Shown piece by piece: positions 1-7,537 of a DNA stretch of 14,298 bases. Source of the DNA: Bacteroidetes bacterium QH_1_64_81. Lineage in GTDB: Bacteria; Bacteroidota; Rhodothermia; Rhodothermales; Salinibacteraceae. How positions within the stretch are numbered: the first letter of the stretch is position 1; each line of letters opens with the position of its first letter. The DNA lies in NCBI GenBank assembly GCA_003022655.1, contig PXSX01000212.1, forward strand, positions 1,146 through 15,443, given 5' to 3'. The notes under the pieces are model-generated. The model saw only the letters and a program-made list of their open reading frames with translations, made no database searches and was not told where the DNA came from. A program made the translations under genes and the position numbers.

Positions 1-1272
1 CCCCTCGACATTCGGAAGAAGGACTTCGGCCGCAGCCTTCGCGGGTACGACCCGGAGGAGGTCGAGGCGTTTCTCGACATGGTCGCCGAGCAGTGGGAGG
101 ACCTAGAGAGCAATTGCCGCCGCCTGGAGAAAAAGGTGGAGGAGCTCGAGAACCAGATCGACCACTATCGCGAGGTCGAGGAGGCCCTGCAGCAGGCCCT
201 CGACCAGACCCGTGCGAACGCGGAGCAAAAGATCGAAAACGCCCGCGAGAAGGCCGAGCACATCGTTCAGGAAGCGAAGGCCGAAGCGGAGGAGATCGAG
301 CGCGAGGCCGAACACATCATTGAGGACGCCGAGGCGGAAGCGGAAGAAATCAAGCGCGAGGCGAAAGCCGAACGCGACCAGCTCGAAGCCGATGCCCAGC
401 GCCTTCAACGCCGACGCACCGAAGTCATTGCGCAGCTGCGCGCGCTCCTCACGTCGGAGCTCGAGGTGTTGAAGGAGTACGACCGGAAGGAAGATCGTCC
501 GTCCGAGAGCGTCTCTGAGGACCCTCTGGAGCCGTCCCGGGTCGATGAAGAAGCTGTCTCGCCGTCCGATCGGCAGTCGTCGTCGGGGCCCGGCGCTCCG
601 TCGGAGGACTCCTCGGCCCCTACCCCGTCCCAGCCGGTCGAGGATGTCGACGAGCCGGACCGCGAAGACCACGACCCGGCCGGTGTAGAAGACGATCCGA
701 CCGGCGTAGAAGAAGCGCCCACTCCCTCCGGCGCAGAGGAGGCGCCCGAGGCGACTCCGGAGGCCCCTCCCCTCGATGATGAGTTCGACGACCGGGACGC
801 CCCAGCCGCTAGCCTGGAGGACGAGGGCGGCGGGGAGACCGAGGAGGCTGGACCGACCGACGACGTGGACTCCTCGTTCTCCGAGATCGAGCCGGTGGAA
901 GACTTCGACACGACCGACAAGAACGACGCCGAGGCGTCCCCCCCCTCCGAGGTGTTCACGGAGGAGGTGGCGACGAAGACCGAGCCGCCCCCTCGCCCGG
1001 CCTCACCGCCCGGACAGGAAGACATGGAGAGTCAGTCCTCCGCCGAACAGACCGATGCCGATCGTGACGACGATCCATCGTCCGATCCTGAGGGCTCCTC
1101 ATCCGACGTTCCAAGTGAGTGGGCCCCGGAGGCCCCCGCCCCTGAGGCGCCGGGTAACGTTGCTGAATCGGAGCACGAGAACGGCAGTGAGGAGCGCTCC
1201 CGTGACGAGCAAGATGCCACCTCGGAGGAAATTGAGAAGATCTGGAACATCCTCGATGACATGGAGGAGTGA
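1..1272 (+). CDS. DivIVA-domain coiled-coil protein, 5' end outside window
   Basis: The reading frame is open from base 1, so the gene starts upstream; 423 residues are visible and probably only the first handful are missing. The N-terminus shows the DivIVA hallmark: a short basic/aromatic stretch (RKKDFGRSLRGYDPEEVEAF) around residues 5-24. In the family this region binds curved or negatively charged membrane and recruits division or polarity proteins. Residues ~30-155 form a long charged coiled coil that includes an 18-residue tandem duplication. Residues ~160-405 are a low-complexity acidic tail rich in Asp, Glu, Ser and Pro, probably disordered, and the protein ends in a short amphipathic helix (EEIEKIWNILDDMEE). 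The tail is much longer than in Bacillus DivIVA (about 165 residues) and fits a salt-in halophile. The domain assignment is secure; a role in septum or pole organisation is inferred. Confidence 0.85.
   Translation, partial: PLDIRKKDFGRSLRGYDPEEVEAFLDMVAEQWEDLESNCRRLEKKVEELENQIDHYREVEEALQQALDQTRANAEQKIENAREKAEHIVQEAKAEAEEIEREAEHIIEDAEAEAEEIKREAKAERDQLEADAQRLQRRRTEVIAQLRALLTSELEVLKEYDRKEDRPSESVSEDPLEPSRVDEEAVSPSDRQSSSGPGAPSEDSSAPTPSQPVEDVDEPDREDHDPAGVEDDPTGVEEAPTPSGAEEAPEATPEAPPLDDEFDDRDAPAASLEDEGGGETEEAGPTDDVDSSFSEIEPVEDFDTTDKNDAEASPPSEVFTEEVATKTEPPPRPASPPGQEDMESQSSAEQTDADRDDDPSSDPEGSSSDVPSEWAPEAPAPEAPGNVAESEHENGSEERSRDEQDATSEEIEKIWNILDDMEE
253..360 (+). repeat. 54-bp tandem duplication within the DivIVA coiled coil
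   Basis: Bases 253-306 and 307-360 encode two adjacent 18-residue units beginning AEHIVQEAKAEAEEIERE and AEHIIEDAEAEAEEIKRE, identical at 13 of 18 positions. The length of 18 (11 + 7) keeps coiled-coil phase, so the copy lengthens the rod without breaking it. The DNA copies have diverged mostly at third positions, so the duplication is not recent. Confidence 0.75.
673..714 (+). repeat. 21-bp tandem duplication in the acidic tail
   Basis: Bases 673-693 and 694-714 encode DPAGVED and DPTGVEE back to back in the disordered tail of the DivIVA-like protein. It is a small in-frame duplication consistent with slippage in low-complexity coding DNA. Confidence 0.6.
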
Positions 1273-1291
1273 CTCGCACTTGGGAATCCGG

Positions 1292-1306
1292 GTTGAGCAT
1301 CTCAAC
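1292..1306 (+). terminator. short hairpin downstream of the DivIVA-like gene
   Basis: GTTGAG CAT CTCAAC forms a perfect 6-bp stem with a 3-base loop, 19 bases after the TGA stop. No T-run follows (the next bases are C-rich), so it is a weak terminator candidate or a 3'-end stabilising hairpin. The rest of the 250-base gap to the next gene (1307-1522) is C-rich, and I see no other supported feature in it. Confidence 0.25.
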
Positions 1307-1522
1307 TCAGAACCCCCCAAACTCGGGTAGGAGTAGCCCTCATTCCACCGCGGCTCACCGTCGGCGCGCGAGTCCCGTCGCCGCGTCCTTCAGGCGCCTC
1401 CTGGGCCGGGCGGTCTGCAACGCCTGTCCTCCCCCTTCAGCCCAGCCCGCGACTCACGGATTCAGCCCCCCTCACTCCGCCCCGATTCCGAATTTGCACT
1501 GGTCACGTCTCAACGCCCTCGT

Positions 1523-2374
1523 ATGTCCACGGCCTCTGATTCGTCCGCACTCACCGCCGAGGGCACGGCTGCCTACCGGCGACAGGTGGAAGACGCCGCC
1601 TCCGCCCTCCCAAGCCTCCCGTCGTCTCCCGCCGTGGGGATTCTGCATGACACGGCCCTCGACGCTGTTCTGAACGAGGAGCGGATCGAGACTCCTCTTT
1701 CCTTCACCGAGCTTCCTCATTTTCCGGCGTCGGAGGGCACACTCACGATGGGAACGCTCGGCGGAACGTCCGTCCTCGAACTGAGCCAGCCCCTGCACCT
1801 GTACGACGGCCACACGCCCCGCGAGGTCACCTTCCCCGTCCGCATGCTTGCCGCGGCCGGCATCGACACGTTGCTCCTGACGGGGACGGCGGGGAGCGTA
1901 AATCCGCAGTTTGCACGCGGCGGCCTAATGCTGCTGACCGACCACATCAATTTTCAGGGACACAACCCGCTCGTTGGGCCCAATGTGGAGGACTGGGGGC
2001 CGCGCTTTCCCGACATGACCGAGCCCTACGATCCGTCGCTCCAGCGGGTGGCCGGCGACGTGGCTCGGGACCGGGGCCTGTCGCTGCAGAAGGGCATCTA
2101 CCTGGCCCTCCTCGGCCCCAACCGCGAGACGACGGCCGAGCACCGGATGGGACGCCGATTGGGGGCCGACGCCGTGGGCACGACCATCGTACCGGAGGTC
2201 ATCGCGGCACGTCACATGGACGTGCAGGTCATGGCCGTCGCCCTCCTCACCGAACGGCACTTGACGGACGACGACCCGCCCGCCCCCGCCGAGGAGGGCA
2301 CGAGCCTCCGAACCGCCCGCTCGCAGCTGCATCGTCTCCTGAGGGGCGTCGTTGCGAAGCTGGGCGCGGACTGA
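1523..2374 (+). CDS. divergent purine nucleoside phosphorylase (trimeric PNP family)
   Basis: This 283-residue protein has the normal length and fold signatures of trimeric PNP/MTAP-family enzymes, which split purine nucleosides with phosphate. Visible blocks are HLYDGH (92-97), a TGTAGS block (120-125) at the family's TNAAGG site, the DHIN and GPN..RFPDM blocks (140-165), GPNRETTAEHR (198-208) and GADAVGTTIVPEV (214-226). Against human or Bacillus PNP recalled from memory, several functional positions differ. The phosphate loop GSGLG reads HDTAL (42-46), the phosphate Arg is P90, and the phosphate Ser is T221. The purine-contact Phe/Tyr is R201 and the base-selecting Asn is E244. H92 and E202 are retained. 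Family membership is clear, but classical phosphorolysis is doubtful. The ATG at 1523 has no Shine-Dalgarno. The gene stands alone, 250 bases after the DivIVA-like gene. Confidence 0.82.
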   Translation: MSTASDSSALTAEGTAAYRRQVEDAASALPSLPSSPAVGILHDTALDAVLNEERIETPLSFTELPHFPASEGTLTMGTLGGTSVLELSQPLHLYDGHTPREVTFPVRMLAAAGIDTLLLTGTAGSVNPQFARGGLMLLTDHINFQGHNPLVGPNVEDWGPRFPDMTEPYDPSLQRVAGDVARDRGLSLQKGIYLALLGPNRETTAEHRMGRRLGADAVGTTIVPEVIAARHMDVQVMAVALLTERHLTDDDPPAPAEEGTSLRTARSQLHRLLRGVVAKLGAD

Positions 2375-2426
2375 CTGTAGCCCTCACTCTGCCCTATCGA
2401 TCCAGGAAGTGCATGGGCGTGCAGGC

Positions 2427-2459
2427 GCGTCGGCGTTCGTGAACGCAACGCCCCGACGC
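2427..2459 (+). terminator. two-part hairpin between the PNP-like gene and thrA
   Basis: An outer 6-bp stem (GCGTCG 2427-2432 with CGACGC 2454-2459) encloses an inner stem (GCGTTC 2433-2438 with GAACGC 2441-2446). A 7-base bulge sits on the 3' side. It lies 52 bases after the PNP-like stop and 38 bases before the thrA start. No U-tract follows. It could be a terminator, an mRNA end or a leader structure for thrA. Confidence 0.3.
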
Positions 2460-2496
2460 ACACCGCTCACACGCACACACCTCCAAACGTCCCCGT

Positions 2497-5355
2497 ATGG
2501 AACTGACCACTCCCGCGTCCGCCGACTGGCGGGTCCACAAATTCGGCGGTACAAGCCTCGCCGATCCGGACCGCATCGAGCACGTGGCGTCCCTCCTCGA
2601 CGCCCGCGAGCCCCCCCTGGCGGTCGTCGTCTCAGCAATGAGCGGCGTGACCGATCGCCTGCTCGACCTCGCCGAGCGCGCCCACACCGACGACGAGGCG
2701 CTCTCCGCTCATCTCCAGGTCCTCCGCAACGACCAGAAGGCCGTCGTAACGGACCTGCTGGGTGGACCGGCCGCGGCCTCTCTGACGGAGACCCTGGACC
2801 GGGATGTGGACGATCTGGCCGACGTGCTCCGCGCCACCCGACTGATGGGGACCGCGCCCTCGACGACGCGCGACCTCGTGGCCGGCTACGGCGAGCTGTG
2901 GTCTGCCCGGGTGCTGGGTGGGGTGCTTTGCGATCGGGGCCTGTCGGCGGCCGTGTGCGACGCCCGCGAGGTGCTCGTCATCACCCACGAGGAGCTGGGC
3001 CCGGTGGTGGACTGGACAGACACGCGCGAGCGATTCGCCAAGTGGCGGGCCGACCACGAGGACGCCGACGTGATTGTAGCAACCGGCTTCATCGCCGTCA
3101 CGCCCAACGGGGTGCCCACCACGCTGGGCCGCAACGGCTCAGACCACTCCGCCGCCATCTTCGCGTCGCTGCTCGGGGCGGAGGCCCTCACCATCTGGAC
3201 CGACACGGACGGCGTCATGAGCGCCGATCCCCGGTACGTCCCCGACGCCCAGCGCCTCGATTCGCTCTCCTACGAGGAGGCGATGGAGCTGGCCTACTTC
3301 GGCGCCGGCGTCATCCACCCGCGTACGCTGGCCCCCGCCGTGGAGCACGAGATTCCCATCACGATCCGCAACACGTTTGCGCCCGATCGGCCCGGCACCC
3401 GCATCCACCTCGACGACGACGGCGCGTCGGTCGTGAAGGGCTTTTCGACGATCGACGACGTGGCCCTCCTCAACCTGGAGGGCAGCGGCATGATTGGGGT
3501 GCCCGGCATCGCGCGACGCCTCTTCGACGCGCTGGAGGCCGAGGGCGTGTCCGTCATCCTCATCTCGCAGGGCAGCTCCGAGCACTCAATCTGCTTTGCC
3601 GTGCCGCAGGCCCAGGCCGACAAGGCGCGCGCGACGGCCGAGCAGGCCTTCTACGCCGAGCTGGACCGCGGCCAGATCCAGCAGGTCGACGTGACGCCCG
3701 ACTGCAGCATCCTCGCCGTCGTGGGCGATCGAATGGCGGGCACCCCCGGCGTCGCCGCCACGTTCTTCGGGGCGCTGGGCGACGCGAGCGTCAACGTGCG
3801 CGCCATTGCTCAGGGCTCCTCGGAGCGTAACATTTCCGCCGTGGTGGACGGGGACGACGCCCACCGGGCCCTCCGGGCCGCCCACGCGGGCTTTTACCTG
3901 TCGAAGCGCACCCTGTCGATCGGCGTCATTGGGGCGGGCAACGTGGGGGCCGCGCTCCTCGATCAGATCCACGACCAGGCCGACCGGCTGCGCGCAGAGG
4001 AGGACATCGACCTTCGGGTGCGCGGCATCGCCACCTCCTCGAAGATGCTTCGGGCCGAGCGAAGCCTTGAACTCGACACGTGGCGCAACGACCTGGCGGA
4101 CGCCCCCTCAACCGATCTCGACGCGTTCGTCGATCACGTGCAGACCGAGTACCACCCGCACACCGTGATTGTCGACTGCACGGCCAGCGCGGTCGTCGCG
4201 CAGCGCTACCAGGCGTGGCTGGAGCGCGGCATTCACGTCGTCACGCCGAACAAGAAGGCCAATACCGAGTCGTGGGACGCGTATCGGGGTTTACAGGCGG
4301 CCCGCCGGGGGCCCGGTCCTCGGTACCTCTACGAAACCACCGTCGGGGCGGGCTTGCCGATTCTGCAAACGCTCAACAGCCTCACCGAGACGGGCGATCA
4401 GGTGCACCGGATCGAGGGCATTCTCTCCGGCACGCTGTCGTACCTCTTCAACGCGTTCGACGGCGACCGTCCTTTCTCGGCCATCCTGCGGCAGGCCAAG
4501 GAGGAAGGATTCACCGAGCCCGACCCGCGCGACGACCTCTCCGGCATGGACGTGGCGCGAAAGGTAGTCATCCTGGCCCGCGAGATGGGGGTGCCGCTAG
4601 AGCTCGACCAGGTGGCCGTGGACGGGCTCGTGCCCGAGCCGCTCCGGGACGGATCCATTGAAACGTTTCTGGAGCGCCTGCCGGAGCACGACGCCGACAT
4701 GACCAAAATCCTGCGCGACGCTCAGGCCGAAAACAAGGTGCTCCGCTTCGTGGGCAGCGTAACGCGGAACGGGGACGCCTCGGTGCGCCTTCGTCGCTAT
4801 CCCGTCGACCACGCCTTCGCCCGCATCCGCCACACCGACAACATCGTCCGCTTCCAGACGGACCGCTACGACGAGACGCCGCTCATCGTGCAGGGCCCCG
4901 GGGCCGGCCCCCAGGTCACCGCGGCGGGCGTGTTCACCGACCTGCTCCGGCTGATGTCGTACCCTGTCGAAGGAGCGAACGACGATTTGTCCGCCGCCGG
5001 AGCACTCAGATCGACGTCGACCAATTCCGAGCGCAGGCATCATCCTTCGCGGCTCTGTGAAGACGAGATTACGGTATCCTGTGTGACCGACCTCCTCCCC
5101 CCATGCTCTTCCGACAGATCTTCGACGAGACACTTGCCCAGTACGCGTACCTCATCGGCTGTCAGCAGACCGGCGAGGCGCTCCTCGTCGATCCGGAGCG
5201 CGACATCGACCGGTACCTCGACCTCGCTGACGCGGAGGGCGTCGAGATCGTCGCCGTCACCGAAACCCACATCCACGCCGATTTTCTCTCCGGCGCCCGC
5301 GAGTGCGCCGAGCGGATCCGGGCGACGTTGTACCTCTCGGACGAAGGCGATGTAG
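2497..5355 (+). CDS. thrA: bifunctional aspartokinase / homoserine dehydrogenase, stop codon lost
   Basis: The protein phosphorylates aspartate and reduces aspartate semialdehyde to homoserine, the first and third steps toward threonine and methionine. The aspartokinase domain (about 13-300) has KFGGTS (15-20) and GRNGSD. ACT-type regulatory sequence follows to ~460. The dehydrogenase domain has the NAD(P) loop GAGNVG (479-484), TPNKKANT (583-590), ETTVGAGLP (613-621) and DPRDDLSGMDVARK (676-689), with the catalytic Lys at 689. The recognisable protein ends near residue 825 (about base 4971, ...LLRLMSYPVE), matching the ~820 residues of E. coli ThrA. The frame then stays open for 127 more codons. 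The last ~84 of these (from 5103) are a Ser/Arg/Thr-rich out-of-frame reading of the next gene, so the tail is probably a product of stop loss. No thrB or thrC follows. Confidence 0.9.
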   Translation: MELTTPASADWRVHKFGGTSLADPDRIEHVASLLDAREPPLAVVVSAMSGVTDRLLDLAERAHTDDEALSAHLQVLRNDQKAVVTDLLGGPAAASLTETLDRDVDDLADVLRATRLMGTAPSTTRDLVAGYGELWSARVLGGVLCDRGLSAAVCDAREVLVITHEELGPVVDWTDTRERFAKWRADHEDADVIVATGFIAVTPNGVPTTLGRNGSDHSAAIFASLLGAEALTIWTDTDGVMSADPRYVPDAQRLDSLSYEEAMELAYFGAGVIHPRTLAPAVEHEIPITIRNTFAPDRPGTRIHLDDDGASVVKGFSTIDDVALLNLEGSGMIGVPGIARRLFDALEAEGVSVILISQGSSEHSICFAVPQAQADKARATAEQAFYAELDRGQIQQVDVTPDCSILAVVGDRMAGTPGVAATFFGALGDASVNVRAIAQGSSERNISAVVDGDDAHRALRAAHAGFYLSKRTLSIGVIGAGNVGAALLDQIHDQADRLRAEEDIDLRVRGIATSSKMLRAERSLELDTWRNDLADAPSTDLDAFVDHVQTEYHPHTVIVDCTASAVVAQRYQAWLERGIHVVTPNKKANTESWDAYRGLQAARRGPGPRYLYETTVGAGLPILQTLNSLTETGDQVHRIEGILSGTLSYLFNAFDGDRPFSAILRQAKEEGFTEPDPRDDLSGMDVARKVVILAREMGVPLELDQVAVDGLVPEPLRDGSIETFLERLPEHDADMTKILRDAQAENKVLRFVGSVTRNGDASVRLRRYPVDHAFARIRHTDNIVRFQTDRYDETPLIVQGPGAGPQVTAAGVFTDLLRLMSYPVEGANDDLSAAGALRSTSTNSERRHHPSRLCEDEITVSCVTDLLPPCSSDRSSTRHLPSTRTSSAVSRPARRSSSIRSATSTGTSTSLTRRASRSSPSPKPTSTPIFSPAPASAPSGSGRRCTSRTKAM

Positions 5356-6557
5356 ACTGGAAATATGAATGGCCGACCGACCCGGGAAAGAGAGATGACG
5401 TCGAGTGGCTGCACGACGGAGAGGTCTTCCGCGTCGGCAACATTGAGATCGAAGTCCTGCATACGCCGGGACACACGCCCGAGCACCTGTCCTTCCTGGT
5501 AACGGACACCGGGGGCGGGGCGGACGCGCCGATGGGCATCCTGACGGGCGACTTCGTGTTCGTCGGGTCGCTCGGCCGGCCCGACCTCCTGGAGTCGGCC
5601 GCCGACGTGGAGGGGGCGATGGAGCCGTCCGCCCGAGCGCTCTACCGGTCCGTCCAGCGCTTCCTGGAGCTGCCCGATCACCTGCAGGTGTGGCCGGGCC
5701 ACGGCGCCGGGTCGGCCTGTGGGAAGGCGCTCGGCGCGGTGCCCCACTCCACCGTCGGGTACGAGACGCAGTTCAACCCCATGATCGACGCCGCGCGGCA
5801 GGGCGAAGACGCGTTCGTCGACGCCATCCTCGACGACCAGCCGGAGCCGCAGATGTACTTCGCCCGCATGAAACGGTACAACAAAAGCGGGCCGCCCCTC
5901 CTGGGGACGCTGCCGACGCCCGAAACGCTCACGGCGAGCGACTTGGTCAACCTGGCCGACGCGGACACTCCGCTCGTCATCGACACGCGGCGGGACCGCT
6001 CGGCCTTCATGGCCCGCCACATTCCGGGCTCGCTCTACGCGCCGATGAACAACACCTTCAACACGGTGGTCGGCTCGCTGGTGACGGACGCGACGACGCC
6101 GATCGTTCTGATCGTCGACGAGGCGGAGGTCGAAGAGGCTGTTCGCGACCTCGTTCGCATCGGGTACGATGACGTGGTGGGCTTCGCCGAGACCGAGACG
6201 CTGCAGGACTACTTCGAGGCCGGGGGGGCCGCCGCGACGATCAACGAAATTACCTTCGACGAGGTCGAGGCGCTGCGGCACCGGGACGACACGGCAGTGC
6301 TCGACGTGCGCTACCGATCGGAGTACGAGGACGGTCACGTGAACGGGGCCCTCAACGCCTCGTACACGCGCATGCCGGAGTACGCGGCGGACCTTCCGTC
6401 CGATGCGACGATGCTGGTGCACTGCCAGAGCGGCGCCCGCGCCGCCACGGCCGCGGCGTTTCTCCGCCGGGTTGGGCGCGACGTGAAGTACGTGAACGAC
6501 GCCGTCGACGACTACCTGCGGAAGACGCGAGACGTAGAACAACCGAGCCAGGGATGA
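5103..6557 (+). CDS. persulfide dioxygenase-like metallo-beta-lactamase with two rhodanese domains
   Basis: This 484-residue protein has an ETHE1/persulfide dioxygenase-type metallo-beta-lactamase domain (1-~245) and two rhodanese domains (~275-375 and ~385-478). The metal site reads THIHADF (55-61), PGHTPEH with H124, and TGDF with D150. H56, H124 and D150 match the three iron ligands of ETHE1. F61 replaces the second-metal His of hydrolytic family members, as expected for a mononuclear iron enzyme. Rhodanese 1 has no Cys at its active loop (IVLIVDEAE) and is presumably structural. Rhodanese 2 has HCQSGARA with C441 and should carry persulfide. The likely role is oxidation or transfer of persulfide sulfur from sulfide or thiol catabolism. 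The ATG at 5103 gives a typical family N-terminus and is preceded by a CT-rich leader, not a Shine-Dalgarno. The first 253 bases overlap the over-long thrA frame. Confidence 0.88.
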   Translation: MLFRQIFDETLAQYAYLIGCQQTGEALLVDPERDIDRYLDLADAEGVEIVAVTETHIHADFLSGARECAERIRATLYLSDEGDVDWKYEWPTDPGKRDDVEWLHDGEVFRVGNIEIEVLHTPGHTPEHLSFLVTDTGGGADAPMGILTGDFVFVGSLGRPDLLESAADVEGAMEPSARALYRSVQRFLELPDHLQVWPGHGAGSACGKALGAVPHSTVGYETQFNPMIDAARQGEDAFVDAILDDQPEPQMYFARMKRYNKSGPPLLGTLPTPETLTASDLVNLADADTPLVIDTRRDRSAFMARHIPGSLYAPMNNTFNTVVGSLVTDATTPIVLIVDEAEVEEAVRDLVRIGYDDVVGFAETETLQDYFEAGGAAATINEITFDEVEALRHRDDTAVLDVRYRSEYEDGHVNGALNASYTRMPEYAADLPSDATMLVHCQSGARAATAAAFLRRVGRDVKYVNDAVDDYLRKTRDVEQPSQG

Positions 6558-6593
6558 TCCCAGACCGGGAGGACTTCGCACCGCGCGAGAGCA

Positions 6594-6631
6594 TCGTTCT
6601 CGGGCGTCCGACCCGACGAGACTGAGAACGA
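6594..6631 (+). terminator. inverted repeat downstream of the dioxygenase-rhodanese gene
   Basis: TCGTTCTC (6594-6601) pairs perfectly with GAGAACGA (6624-6631) across a 22-base loop that holds a possible smaller CGGG/CCCG pairing. It starts 37 bases after the stop codon. No T-run follows. It may be a terminator-like 3' structure or an end of a degraded mobile element, given the odd sequence just downstream. Nothing else could be supported in 6558-6741. Confidence 0.3.
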
Positions 6632-6741
6632 CAGGGGTCATGGACCCATTCCCGAACGGTATGTCCCTGCTGAACTGAGCCATTGGAGCGCTCCCGCCTT
6701 CGAACCCTGATGCTCCCATCCGGGTACGAGTAGACCGCGCA

Positions 6742-7383
6742 GTGTCGTTTCCTCGGGTCCGAAGGTCCACGTCGCCTTTCAAAACGAATCCATTCTGGCA
6801 CGATCGACGGTACGAACAAACCCGCTTCATCCAGAACCCCCAATCTAGAGCGCCCGCCGTCCCGGGCCGTCCTTCCCTGGGGGTCGTGCTCCACGAAGGG
6901 CTCCACGGACTGGGCCACGTGCGGGGTGAGGCCACGTGGGACGACGTTCGGTTTGGCATGCACTGGAAGGCCCTCACGCCGTTTGCACAGTGCATGGTGC
7001 CGACTCGGGCGCGTGCCTACCGCATCGCGCTTGCCCTGCCGGGGCTCGTGCTGGGCGCAGTTCCCCTGGCGCTCGGCGTGTCGACGGGAATCTGGCTCGT
7101 CACATTCTTCGGCTTCCTGATGCTGGTGGCGGCGGCCGGCGACGTTCTTATCCTTTGGGTCCTGCGCGGCGTGCCGCCCCGTGCCTGGGTACAGGACCAT
7201 CCCCGACAGGTGGGCTGCCTCGTCGTGGCCGGGGCCGAGAGTCCTTCCCCCGCGCCCGTCTCTGAAGACGACCTGCCGGACGACACGACGAACGGGGACG
7301 AGCTGTCGTTCATTCATCTCTTGGCGCTTGCGGCCCTCTCCGCCGTCTGTGCGGCCATCGGGTTTCTGATCGCGCTCGGCTAA
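6742..7383 (+). CDS. DUF3267-type HExxH membrane protein, 5' end suspect
   Basis: Residues ~46-160 match my memory of the DUF3267 family, putative membrane zincins of unknown substrate. There is a VLHEGLHGLGH zinc-ligand motif (HExxH, ~49-53), a FGMHWKALTPFA block, then YRIALALPGLVLG leading into two hydrophobic segments. A last hydrophobic segment ends the protein (213 residues). In DUF3267 proteins a membrane segment normally precedes HExxH. Here the first ~45 residues are polar and basic, and none of the three forward frames encodes a hydrophobic stretch there. No good ATG exists: the frame opens after a TGA at 6676, and GTG at 6742 is only the best available start. DNA at 6781-6840 is 31/60 G+C, well below its neighbours. 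The gene may be 5'-truncated and inactive. The family call is moderate; the start is weak. Confidence 0.6.
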   Translation: MSFPRVRRSTSPFKTNPFWHDRRYEQTRFIQNPQSRAPAVPGRPSLGVVLHEGLHGLGHVRGEATWDDVRFGMHWKALTPFAQCMVPTRARAYRIALALPGLVLGAVPLALGVSTGIWLVTFFGFLMLVAAAGDVLILWVLRGVPPRAWVQDHPRQVGCLVVAGAESPSPAPVSEDDLPDDTTNGDELSFIHLLALAALSAVCAAIGFLIALG

Positions 7384-7537
7384 CCGGAGCTTCTCGATCA
7401 GTCTCTGTTCTTCACTGGAGGCGTTCGGCTCGTCGATTGTGGACACCATCCGTCGAGAAACCCCAAACGGGGACCCGTGCGGCGAATATGCGAGGATGAC
7501 GATGTGGACGATCTAATCCTTGCCCATCATCCTCGCC

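Noticed and set aside
2441..2496. Thr-codon-rich stretch before thrA as a threonine attenuator leader peptide
   Set aside because: No short ORF with its own start encloses it, and ACA/ACC/ACG richness follows from local CA-rich sequence.
2352..3830. Plus-strand open frame overlapping thrA in another frame (492 codons)
   Set aside because: It is an Arg/Gly/Pro-rich shadow of thrA, basic in an otherwise acidic proteome.
5071..5080. TATCCT before the dioxygenase gene as a -10 box
   Set aside because: No matching -35 or Bacteroidota-type TTTG element at proper spacing was found.
5040..6995. Long open frame on the minus strand across the dioxygenase-rhodanese gene (651 codons)
   Set aside because: It is antisense to a gene with clear catalytic motifs, resembles no family, and long antisense frames are expected at this G+C content.
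6352..7449. Minus-strand open frame of 365 codons opposite the DUF3267 gene
   Set aside because: The plus strand carries HExxH, membrane segments and family blocks; the minus reading is Arg/Gly-rich and recognisable as nothing.
7520..7537. TTG at 7520 as the start of the TonB receptor
   Set aside because: ATG 7538 begins a compact signal peptide with Arg residues right after Met; the TTG only adds six residues before it.
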